A DNA stretch of 22,551 nt from Chrysochromulina tobinii (taxonomy: Eukaryota > Haptophyta > Prymnesiales > Chrysochromulinaceae): NCBI GenBank assembly GCA_001275005.1, contig JWZX01002535.1, positions 1 through 22,551 on the forward strand. Direction: 5' to 3'. Made by a program: the position numbers and the translations under genes. The notes beneath the pieces were generated by a model. The model did not search any database. It had not been told where the DNA came from and worked only from the letters and a program-made list of their open reading frames with translations. Each line of letters starts with the position of its first letter. The first letter of the stretch is position 1. Positions 1-8,600 of the stretch are shown here, piece after piece.

Positions 1-268
1 AGCAGGGACCGGGATGTCGCGCTCACCAGGCTGCCTTTGTGTAGTTTGATGAACCTGCAATCACCAACCTACGCGACCAAGTTTACCCTTCACTCCCGCG
101 ACAAACTTCAGTCCGCGAAAAGGTCAGCTCAGAACGACACTCGCAAACGCGCGAATAGGGAGCCAAATGATGCACGCCTCGGAGCCATTTCCAGAGGAAA
201 GTCGACTGACCAAAAAGGTCACGAATTGGTGCAACGATTAGGCCAGAACGTTTGCGAGTTTGTCGGCG

Positions 269-1501
269 ATGAACTTCTTCAAAGCCCCTTCGAAGCTCGT
301 GCGCGAGGCCCGGCCGCTCGTGCGCCTCACCGAGACGTTTGGACGCGCCTCTATTGCTGCTGCTCCCAACGTGTCGGCCAACGCCCTCGTCATCGACGCG
401 CGCGCGCTCGCGACCTTCACCGACCTCTCGTGGGTGCACGAGGTGGCAACGAAGCACTCCGAGTGCGCCGCCTTTAAGGAGGCGGGCGGCCGCATAGTCA
501 TATTGCGCCGTGCTCACGCCTCGCTCGATCCGACCGCGGCCGCGTGCAGCGAAGCGCTCATCGGCTTTGGCAAGTCGATTGCACAAGAGGTTGGCGGACG
601 AGGCGCAACGGTGAACGTGCTCTGCGACGCGTCGGCGGCGGATTCACGGAGCGAAGTGTGTGAGGCCCCGCTCGACTGGCTCCTCTCGCACAAGAGCTGC
701 TACGTGACGGGCCAAGAGCTGGTCGTTGTGCGCCCTGCGCCGGCAGACACGGAGGCGGCCGCTTCGACTGCCGCGCTCGTCACAGGTGCCGCGCGCGGCA
801 TCGGGCGAGCGACGGCGATGCACCTGCGCAAGCTGCAGCCGACGCGAGCGCTCGTGCTCGTCGACCATCCCTCGGCGGCGGGGCCACTCGCGGCGATCGC
901 GGCGGAGCTGGGCGGCACGGCCCTGCCCGTGGACGTGACCGACACGGCAGCGGGCGCCACGCTCGCGGCCGCAGGAGCCACGGCTGGCGGCTTCGGTGCC
1001 GTGATCCACGCGGCGGGCATCACGCGCGACAAGACGCTCGCTAAGATGGATCTCAAGAAGCAGTGGCAGCCCGTCATTGACGTCAACTTGCGAGCTGTAG
1101 CCGCTCTCGACGAGGCGCTGCTCACCACGCCTGGCGCGCTCGCGCCGCTCGGTGCCGGGTTCGTCAGCTTCGGCTCCACGTCGGGCATCCACGGCAACCT
1201 CGGCCAGTCCAACTACGCCGCGGCCAAGTCGGGGCTCATGGGCTATGCGAGGGCCATGGGTCTCGCACACGAGCAGCGGCACCGCTTCGCGTGCGTCGCC
1301 CCCGGCTTCATCATCACGGAGATGACCCAGAAGATCCCGTGGCTCACGCGCACGATCGGCGCGAAGCTCAACAGTCTCGGACAAGGGGGATTACCCGAGG
1401 ATGTGGCGGCCGCTGTCGCCTTCCTCGCGTCGCCTGCGGCCGCCGGCCTGTTGCCGGGGACGACACTGCGCGTGTGCGGGCAGTTTCGGGGTGGGCGGTG
1501 A
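269..1501 (+). CDS. High-molecular-weight FabG-like 3-oxoacyl reductase (two-domain SDR)
   Basis: A short-chain dehydrogenase/reductase of 410 aa, predicted to reduce 3-oxoacyl thioesters (ACP or CoA) with NAD(P)H. The first ATG of the frame is 269. The C-terminal ketoreductase domain starts near residue 170 and has the cofactor loop TGAARGIG (172-179), HAAG (247-250), and the catalytic set Ser303, Tyr316, Lys320 (YAAAK). The stretches AGITRDKTLAKMD, LNSLGQGGLPEDVA and the terminal VCGQ are typical of the actinobacterial and proteobacterial HMwFabG group (FabG4-like). That group also carries an extra N-terminal Rossmann-like domain of about 150 residues, and residues 1-160 here fit it. Ordinary FabG is about 245 aa, so the length supports the two-domain form. 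No clear targeting peptide is visible, because the basic N-terminus resembles that of the bacterial proteins. The family call is firm; the substrate is inferred. Bacterial ancestry, by transfer or through an organelle, is likely. Confidence 0.9.
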   Translation: MNFFKAPSKLVREARPLVRLTETFGRASIAAAPNVSANALVIDARALATFTDLSWVHEVATKHSECAAFKEAGGRIVILRRAHASLDPTAAACSEALIGFGKSIAQEVGGRGATVNVLCDASAADSRSEVCEAPLDWLLSHKSCYVTGQELVVVRPAPADTEAAASTAALVTGAARGIGRATAMHLRKLQPTRALVLVDHPSAAGPLAAIAAELGGTALPVDVTDTAAGATLAAAGATAGGFGAVIHAAGITRDKTLAKMDLKKQWQPVIDVNLRAVAALDEALLTTPGALAPLGAGFVSFGSTSGIHGNLGQSNYAAAKSGLMGYARAMGLAHEQRHRFACVAPGFIITEMTQKIPWLTRTIGAKLNSLGQGGLPEDVAAAVAFLASPAAAGLLPGTTLRVCGQFRGGR

Positions 1502-1608
1502 TTCACACCCAAGACGGCATTCACTATCAACACACATAACGATTTGCATTTCGTCGAAACGGATTGATTTTGTCAGATTTGAATTCCGCAACCAAAAACT
1601 ATTCTTGG

Positions 1609-3051
1609 ATGCTTGGCGCCGACATCAATCCGACGCCGTGGGCCGTGGTCGTGTCATCTTCTCGCTACTTTCACAATTATCGTCATACATCGAGTGCGCT
1701 CTCGGTGTATGAGACGCTGCGCCAGCGGGGCGTGCCTGATAGCCAGATCGTGCTCATGCTCGCGGGGAACCCGTGCGATGAGCGCAATGCGGCGCGCGGC
1801 CGCGTGTTCAACAGCCTCGCACGCGAACAGAATCTGTATCCACCGGACGTCCGGGTCGACTATCGTGGTACGGAGGTGACTGTCGAGGCGTTCCTCGGCG
1901 TACTGACCGATCAGGTGCCCGCGGGCACGCCGGCGCTGCGGCGTCTGCAAAGTGGCCCGCGCGATCGCGTGCTCATCTACCTGACCGGGCACGGAGGTGA
2001 CGGATTCCTCAAGTTTGGCGACCAATACGAGCTCACCGCCGACGAGCTCGCCGAGTCGATCACGCTCCTGTTTGCGCGCCGAGGTTGTGCTGAGCTCCTC
2101 CTCCTCGTCGACACGTGCCAGGCCGCCACTCTGGGCGCGCGGCTCGTCGAGTACGTCGACTCTCTCCCGTACAACTTCTCCGTGCGCACGATCGTCCTCG
2201 CCTCGTCGGATGCGCACGAGAAGTCGTACTCCCATGATCTCGACCGGCGTCTCGGTGTGGCCATCTCAGACCGCTTCACCTACCACCTGCATCGCTTCCT
2301 CCGAGAGGCGGCGCACACTGCCACCCTCGGCGAGCTCGAGGCGCACCTGCGGCTCTCGCGCCTGCGATCCACGGTGGTGCGCCATCAGGTGGGCTGGGAG
2401 GGCGACGTGGGCACAGTGCCAATGGCGAGCTTCTTCGGGGCCTCTGCGGACCGAACGATGCCGCCGCCGCCGCCAGCGCCGTCGCGAGCTACACGAGAGC
2501 ACGAAGAAGCGCACGGACGCCGCCGGCTGATGGAGCCAGCCGAACGTCTTTCAGATAGGCGCATGACCACTCGGGCGTGGCGTGACGCCATGGGCCGCCA
2601 CTTGCGCGGAGAGGCGCCCGAGATCCCACAGCACCTGTTCACACATACGCCGCAGCCATCTTGGACGGGTAGGGGCGACACTTTGCATCTGGGACGGGTC
2701 GGCAATCTGCATGCGGCCTGTGCGGCGCTCGTCGCCAATGCGAGCGCGGACTGTACAGCTCTCGTGAGTGCCATCGGTGAGACTGCCGCTCTCTTTGACG
2801 AAGCGGCCATGGAGTACGCTGCCCGCCAAGGTCGGCTCTCATCCTTGCGACTGTCCTCTGGGCCGGCTACGGGTCCGATGTCGGTGGTTCTTGTGCTGGT
2901 CGTGCTCATGGCGACGATGCTCCTGTGGTCGATGCACAGGGCCACTCGATCATTCTGTACCGGCTCGAGTGGCCCCAGACGCGTTTCGCGCCGCCCTCAT
3001 CTCCGCTCACGAGCAGAAGCAGCAGCTACAACGACGACAAAATCTTTTTAA
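1609..3051 (+). CDS. PIGK: GPI-anchor transamidase catalytic subunit (GPI8/PIG-K, peptidase C13)
   Basis: Catalytic cysteine protease of the GPI transamidase, which cleaves the C-terminal signal of proproteins in the ER and attaches the GPI anchor. The product is 480 aa from ATG 1609. Family blocks appear in order: WAVVVSSSRYFHNYRH, SVYETLRQRGVPDSQIVLML, VDYRGTEVTVEAFL, then the catalytic His128 in LIYLTGHGGDGFLKFGD and Cys170 in LLLVDTCQA, then VLASS and FFG. A hydrophobic segment at about 424-442 (SVVLVLVVLMATMLLW) matches the single C-terminal membrane anchor of the family. The region between the protease domain and the anchor (about 285-420) is Pro/Arg-rich and divergent. No N-terminal signal peptide is present, although the family normally has one. 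The frame stays open 5' of the ATG to 1540, and a TTTTGTCAG acceptor-like string ends at 1575, so an upstream exon could be missing. It lies only 107 bp after the preceding stop. Confidence 0.93.
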   Translation: MLGADINPTPWAVVVSSSRYFHNYRHTSSALSVYETLRQRGVPDSQIVLMLAGNPCDERNAARGRVFNSLAREQNLYPPDVRVDYRGTEVTVEAFLGVLTDQVPAGTPALRRLQSGPRDRVLIYLTGHGGDGFLKFGDQYELTADELAESITLLFARRGCAELLLLVDTCQAATLGARLVEYVDSLPYNFSVRTIVLASSDAHEKSYSHDLDRRLGVAISDRFTYHLHRFLREAAHTATLGELEAHLRLSRLRSTVVRHQVGWEGDVGTVPMASFFGASADRTMPPPPPAPSRATREHEEAHGRRRLMEPAERLSDRRMTTRAWRDAMGRHLRGEAPEIPQHLFTHTPQPSWTGRGDTLHLGRVGNLHAACAALVANASADCTALVSAIGETAALFDEAAMEYAARQGRLSSLRLSSGPATGPMSVVLVLVVLMATMLLWSMHRATRSFCTGSSGPRRVSRRPHLRSRAEAAATTTTKSF

Positions 3052-3278
3052 CTTTTTAATCTGGGCTCTTTTGTTAACAGCGAAACAAGACACCGTGAAG
3101 ACCTGCAACCAAATCTCGGACACGCTCTGGGAAGCGTTAAGCGGCGAGAGTTTTCTTTCCCTTCACACCTCGACTCGACATTCACGTCGTCTCCTCGCGT
3201 CACTCGCGTCCATCCAGCGCCACACGCGCGTCGCTGCGCGGCACACAGACCAAGAGGAGAACTCGTCCCGCCGTCACC

Positions 3279-5388
3279 ATGGGCGATCGCGGCCAGACCT
3301 CCGTCAAGAACAAGCAGCCGGCGCCGATGCAGATCACCGCCGAGCAGATCCTGCGCGAGGCGCGTGAGCGGCAGGAGGACGAAAACTACACGGCGCCCGC
3401 GCAGAAGATCACAGATCCAGAGGAGCTCGCCGTCTATCGCCTCAAGGAGCGCAAGTATTTCGAGGACCGGCTGCGCATGAGCAAGTTCGCGATCGGCACG
3501 TGGCTCAAGTACGCCGCCTTTGAGGAGCAGCAGCGCGACTTCCCCCGCGCTCGCTCAGTCTATGAGCGTGCCATCGGCGTGGACCACCGCAACACGACGC
3601 TCTGGCTCAAGTATGCCGAGATGGAGATGCGCAACCGGCACATCAACGCCGCGCGCAATGTGTGGGACCGCGCCGTCACGCTCATGCCGCGCGTCGACCA
3701 GTTTTGGTTCAAGTTCATCTACATGGAGGAGATGCTGGGCAACGTGTCGGGCGCGCGGTCCATCTTCGACCGGTGGATCGAGTGGGAGCCCGACGACCAC
3801 GCGTGGTCCTCGTACGTGCGCCTCGAGCTGCGCGCCAACCAGCCCGACCGCGCGCGCGGGGTCTTTGAGCGCTGGGTGCAGTGCCACAATCAGCCACGCT
3901 CATGGATCAAGTGGGCCAAGTTCGAAGAGAAGCAGGCGCAGACGGCGCTCGCGCGCGCCGTGTACGAGCGCGCGATGCAGGAGCTCGACGAGCGCGACCA
4001 CACCGAGGAATTCTTCGTCGCCTTCGCCCAGTTCGAGGAGCGCAGCAAGGAGGCCGAGCGCGCGCGCGTCGTCTACCAGTACGCGCTCGAGGCGCTTCCG
4101 AAGAGCAAAGTGGCCGAGCTGCACAAAAAGTACGTGCAATTCGAGAAGCAGCACGGCGAGCGCAAGGGCATCGAGGAGGTCGTGGCCGCCAAGAAGCGCT
4201 TCCAGTACGAGGAGGCCGTCAAGGCCGATCCGTACGTGTACGACAGCTGGTTCGACTACGTCAAGCTCGAGGAGGAGATGCTCTCTGACGAACCTGAGCT
4301 CGACGAGCTCGCGCGCTGCCGTGACGTGTACGAGCGCGCGATCGCCTTCGTGCCGCCCGCGCCCGAGAAGCGCCTCTGGCGCCGGTACATCTACCTCTGG
4401 CTGCGCTATGCGATCTTCGAGGAGCTCGTGGCCAAGGACGTGCAGCGCGCGCGCCTCGTGCTCGCCGAGTGCCGGCGCGTCGTGCCGCACGAAAAGTTCA
4501 CCTTTGGCAAACTCTGGATGCATGCGGCGCACCTGGAGGTGCGCCAGCTGCAGCTGCCTGCCGCGCGCAAGCTGCTCGGCCAGGCCATCGGGCGCTGCCC
4601 AAAGGCCAAGCTCTTCCGCGAGTACATCCAGCTCGAACTCCAGCTCGGAGAGGTGAGTCGCTGCCGGGAGCTATACCAACGCTATCTGCAGTGGGCGCCC
4701 GACAATTGTGCCGCCTGGATCGCGTTCGCGGAGCTCGAGAGTACGCTGGGCGAGCTCGAGCGCGCACGTACCATCTTCGGGCTCGCCGTGCAGCAGAGTG
4801 CCCTCGACATGCCCGAGACGCTATGGAAGGCGTACATCGACTTCGAGATTGAGCAAGGCGACTTGGAGCGCGCGCGCAGCCTCTACCGGCAACTGCTCGA
4901 TCGCACCTCGCATCCGAAGGTGAGTGCTTGCCGATTGCCTCCCTCATCACCTCTGATTGCATGCTGATGGCCTCTGAGTGCATGCTGATTGCACCTCGCA
5001 TCCGAAGGTATGGATCTCGTTTGCGCGCTTCGAGGCCGACGCGGCGGGCGCGCCGGCCGCGGCCGAGATCTTCGGCGAGGCCGAGTCCCTCTTCAAGGAG
5101 CAGCAGCTGAAGGACGAGAGGGTGCTCATCCTCACTGCGTGGCGCGAGATGGAGGAGGGCACGGGCGATGCCGAGCGCCTCGCGGCCGTCGCGGCGCGCA
5201 TGCCCAAGCGCATCAAGAAGAAGCGGCCGATTGAGGGCGCCGACGGCGAGGCGGCAGGCTGGGAGGAGTACTTTGACTACATCTTTCCGGAGGAGGAGGC
5301 TAAGGCGCCCTCGCTCAAGATTCTCGAGATGGCGAAGGCGTGGAAGAAGCAGAAGACGGAGCACCACGTAGCCGCGGAGGAGGAGTGA
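3279..5388 (+). CDS. CRNKL1: Crooked neck-like spliceosome protein CRNKL1/Clf1 (HAT repeats)
   Basis: Scaffold protein of the Prp19-associated (NTC) spliceosome complex, nuclear. Exons are 3279-4919 and 5008-5388, together 673 aa, close to the 687 aa of the yeast and core human proteins. The start sits in a perfect CACCATGG context. The N-terminus VKNKQPAPMQITAEQILREA is the family signature. From about residue 60 to 620 run tandem HAT repeats such as WLKYAAFEEQQRDFPRARSVYERA, TLWLKYAEMEMRNR and FWFKFIYMEEMLGNVSGAR. The exon join restores SHPK-VWISFARFE, matching the family, and the C-terminal GWEEYFDYIFPEE block follows in exon 2. Without splicing the frame ends 20 codons after the junction (stop at 4965-4967), so the intron is needed. 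The gene converges with the kinase gene downstream. It is one of the best supported calls in the window. Confidence 0.97.
4903..5009 (+). repeat. 19-bp direct repeat spanning both splice junctions
   Basis: GCACCTCGCATCCGAAGGT occurs at 4903-4921 and again, identically, at 4991-5009, with a period of 88 bp equal to the intron length. The left copy supplies the exon end and the GT of the donor; the right copy supplies the AG of the acceptor and the first bases of exon 2. The similarity extends three more bases leftward with one change (GATC versus GATT). Confidence 0.97.
4920..5007 (+). other. Spliceosomal intron of CRNKL1 (88 nt)
   Basis: The donor is GTGAGT, preceded by AAG, and the acceptor is CCGAAG followed by GTATGG. 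The 88-nt length is not a multiple of three, and removing it joins two frames that both encode conserved CRNKL1 sequence (SHPK before, VWISFARFE after). The intron interior holds two near-copies of a CCTCTGA-TGCATGCTGAT string, at about 4949-4990. The acceptor side lacks a classic polypyrimidine run; it reads GCACCTCGCATCCGAAG, which is a copy of the end of exon 1. Confidence 0.92.
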
Positions 5389-5686
5389 CGACTTGACGTT
5401 CGGCTATCTGACGTGCGGTGTGTTACCTTTATCGAACCGTTAAGTCGTCTAGTTTGCAAACCCAAACGCCAAACCGAACTAAGTCGCATAGAGTGCGCAA
5501 CCATATGGTTTCGTTTGAATCTAAAGATACACAGTAGCTACGCCGCAGCTCGAGAAAATCGAGTGTCGGATGAAGATGTCCATGTCGGAATGCAACACAT
5601 ATGAACGCAGCCGAACGGAACCGCACGGCGCCACGCCTAGAGAAACACACGTCCGGCCGACGCAAAAAGTTCCGCCGTGAAAGAGA
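5389..5686. other. Convergent intergenic region, no gene seen
   Basis: About 300 bp between the stop of CRNKL1 (+) and the stop of the receiver-kinase gene (-). It has lower GC than the flanking exons and carries no reading frame with recognisable content on either strand. It should contain the 3' UTRs and polyadenylation sites of both genes, but I could not identify a signal with confidence. Confidence 0.6.
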
Positions 5687-8600
5687 TTACAAGGGACGTG
5701 ACACCGGGCCCTTGAGCTTCGTGCCCAAGTGCAGCTCAAGCTGCTGCTGCTGCTGCTGCGAAACCTTACCCAGGTCGCCCTTGGTGAGCTTGCTCAACTG
5801 CTCCTCCAGCTGCTGCTGCTGCTGCGAGAGCTGCGAGAGGGAGAGCTTGCTCAGGTCGCCCTTGGAGGGGGGCTGCTTGGAGGGGGGCGGCTTGGGCTTG
5901 GGCGACTTGAGCGAGCGAGGCTGCTGCTGCGGCGTCGCAGGCACCGACGGTACGGGCGTCGAGTCGCGTGTCGAGTCAGTCGGCGTCGTCAGAACAGACT
6001 GCCCCGCTTTAAGGGCTTTGGATGAGGGGCGCCTGGCGAGCGAGATGAGGTGATCGACGTTGACGCTCTCGATCTGCTTGAAGGACTCGCCACAGTCATC
6101 CGGATCCTCCTCGGATGTGTCCGAGTCGATGTCGATGTCGTGGTCGGCCTTGAAGGCCTGTGGGAAATACGCATCGTCGTCGCCGCCGGCGAGCTGCGGC
6201 ACAAACGGCGGCGTCGCCTCCATCATCTTATCCCAGCGCGTGAAGGCAAAGAAGGCGTGGGCCTGAATCTCTTCGATCCCCGACGCTCCCAGGCGCAGCG
6301 CAGGGTCCACCTGGAGCAAGCTGCGAATGAGCGACGAGGCCACGGGCGAGAGCGGCTGCGTGTTGATCGTCGTGTTCATGATCGCGTTGAGCATCAGCTT
6401 GGGTGTTTCGCCCGAAAATGGAGGCTCGCCCACAGTCAGCTCGTATAACAGGACGCCAACGGCCCAGTAATCGAGCGCCTCTGAGGCTGAGCCGTCCCGG
6501 AGCACCTCGGGCGCCACGTACGGCAGCGTGCCGCACTTCTTGTGCTGCATCATCGAGGTGGAGAGCCCAAAATCGGCGAGCTTGATGTGGCCGCTCTCGG
6601 CGATGAGCACATTCGATGGCTTGATGTCGCGGTGCAGAATGTGCTTCGTGTGCAGGTAGTGCATTCCGAGCAGCGTCTCTGCGACGTAAAAGGCCGCCGA
6701 GGGCTCCGCGATGCAGCCGCACTCGGCGAGCATCGAGGAGAGGTCGCCGCCGGGCATGTACTCGAGCGCAAAGTAGATGTGGTGCGCCGAACGGAACGAA
6801 TAGAAAGCGCGCACGAGGTACTCGCAGTCGTGCTTGGCCAGGATGGCATGCTCGACGTTGATCGAGGTGACCTGGTCAGTGTCGCGCAGGTGCTCCTTGC
6901 GCATGGCCTTGATGGCCATCACGTCGCCCGTCGACTTCTTCTTGGCGAGCCACACCTGCGCGAAGCCGCCCGTGGCGAGCATCCTGATCAGCTTAAAGTC
7001 TCGGATGCCCAGCTTGCCCGTGATGGCCATGCCGCGATTGAGCGGGCGCGTCGCGCCAAAGTCGAGAGCGTGCGGGTCGAGGTCGATGAGCTCCTGCACG
7101 TTGCTGATCTTGTCGGCGATGATGGCCTTGAGCTGCGAGGCGCACGAATAGAAGACGGAGCCACCCATCTCGGTGCCACCCGCGCGCTTGAGCATCGCGA
7201 GCTCACGAGCGAGCTCAGTCAGCCGGCCAAGGTGGTGCAAAGGCGAGAGATTGGTGTCGTCGTTGTGCAAGAGCTGTCCCCCGAGCTCCTGCAGCTTGTC
7301 GAGCGGCGCGCACATCAGGTTGAAGCGCTGCACGGCGATCGACATGAGCGAAAGCAGCGCCTGCCGGCGCGTCGACTGCAGCAGCCCGAGCAGCTCCTTC
7401 ACCTCCTTGGTGGCCTTCTCCTCATCGTTCTTCGCCTTGTGTGTCGCCTTGCAGATCGCCGTGTGCAGCTGGAGGGAGGAGCGGAGCACTTGCTGCTCGC
7501 AGATGCGGCAGAGCACAAGCTCATCCTCCATCCCGTCGTCCTCCTCGTTCCCATCGAGGATACTGAGCATCGTGAGCAGCTCCTTGCTCGAACGCCCCAC
7601 CGAGCTCTGTCGCCGCTCGAGGAGCATCGCGCGCAGGTTGCCGGAGTCGCCCTTGCGAAGCTTGCGCTTCTCTGGCTGCGCCAACTTGCCGTCTTTGCCC
7701 TCCCGAGGCCCGAAGCTCGCGTCGGACTCACTGTCGACGCCCGGGCGCCCCGCCCGATCTACCGGTGCTCCCGCGCTACTCGACGGGGCGCACTCGACAC
7801 ACTTCTTGTCCTCCTTAGCGCCCTTCTTGTCCCCCTTGGGGGTGTCGCCTGGGTGCAAGATGCCAAGGAGCTGGGTGACGCAGTTGTTGACGGCGCCTTC
7901 GAGCGCCGGGTTGAAGATCGCCGAGTTGACGCCGATGCCGTACTCGGGCAGCACTCTGCGGGCAAGAGGGGGGGAGGAGCAGAGTCACTCTTCACAGGTC
8001 AATTCAATAGCTCGGGTACCAATGAAGGGCTCAGGCAAGCTCGCAGCTGTGCGAAGTCACACGCACTGTTTATGAGCGTCCGCGAGGTCGGCCTTGAGAT
8101 CCTCCTCAAACTGTCCGTGCATCGACCACTTGACGACCTTTTTGGTGGGAGACGACTTCTTGAACGACTGTTCAGGCTTGGGGTCGGCTTTGCTTTGGGC
8201 CCACATGGGGTTCGGCATCGCGCTCGGCGTCGTCGCCGGGTTGTCAGCTGTCGCAGCCGACTTTTCGGCATTGTGCGCCTTCAGTTGAGCGACAGAACGT
8301 GCGCGCTTCTGCTGCGTGCCGATCTCATCTTCTACTGAGCGGATCACCTGATTGAGATCGTGTAGCTTTTCCGTCTCCGACGCCTGCTGCCGCTTGCGCG
8401 CAACGAAACCCCACAGCGCCGTTAACTCCCTTGGAGCTGGTGGCTTGAGAATATAGGAGTCCGCACCCTCGACGATGCAGCGCTCGACAGCAGCCGCTTC
8501 GGCGGCCGAGTTGAGGTCCGTGGCGAGCATGATCACCGAGACCTCGTTCTTGAGCATCTCCTTGAGCTGGTTGAGCACCTGCGATGGAGGTGAGCGCGCA

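Noticed and set aside
1-268. Short frames on both strands before the FabG-like gene
   Set aside because: None begins with a convincing ATG plus recognisable protein; the region is probably the 5' flank of the FabG-like gene.
260-268. TTG start three codons before the FabG-like ATG
   Set aside because: Non-ATG starts are not expected in a eukaryotic nuclear gene; the ATG at 269 is used. The same reasoning moved the starts of GPI8, the IQ protein, FkbM, the uS19-like protein and the coiled-coil protein to ATG.
6542-8338. 598-aa plus-strand open frame
   Set aside because: It is antisense to the kinase exon and arises from GC-rich codon use; no domain is recognisable, and the minus strand has clear kinase motifs.
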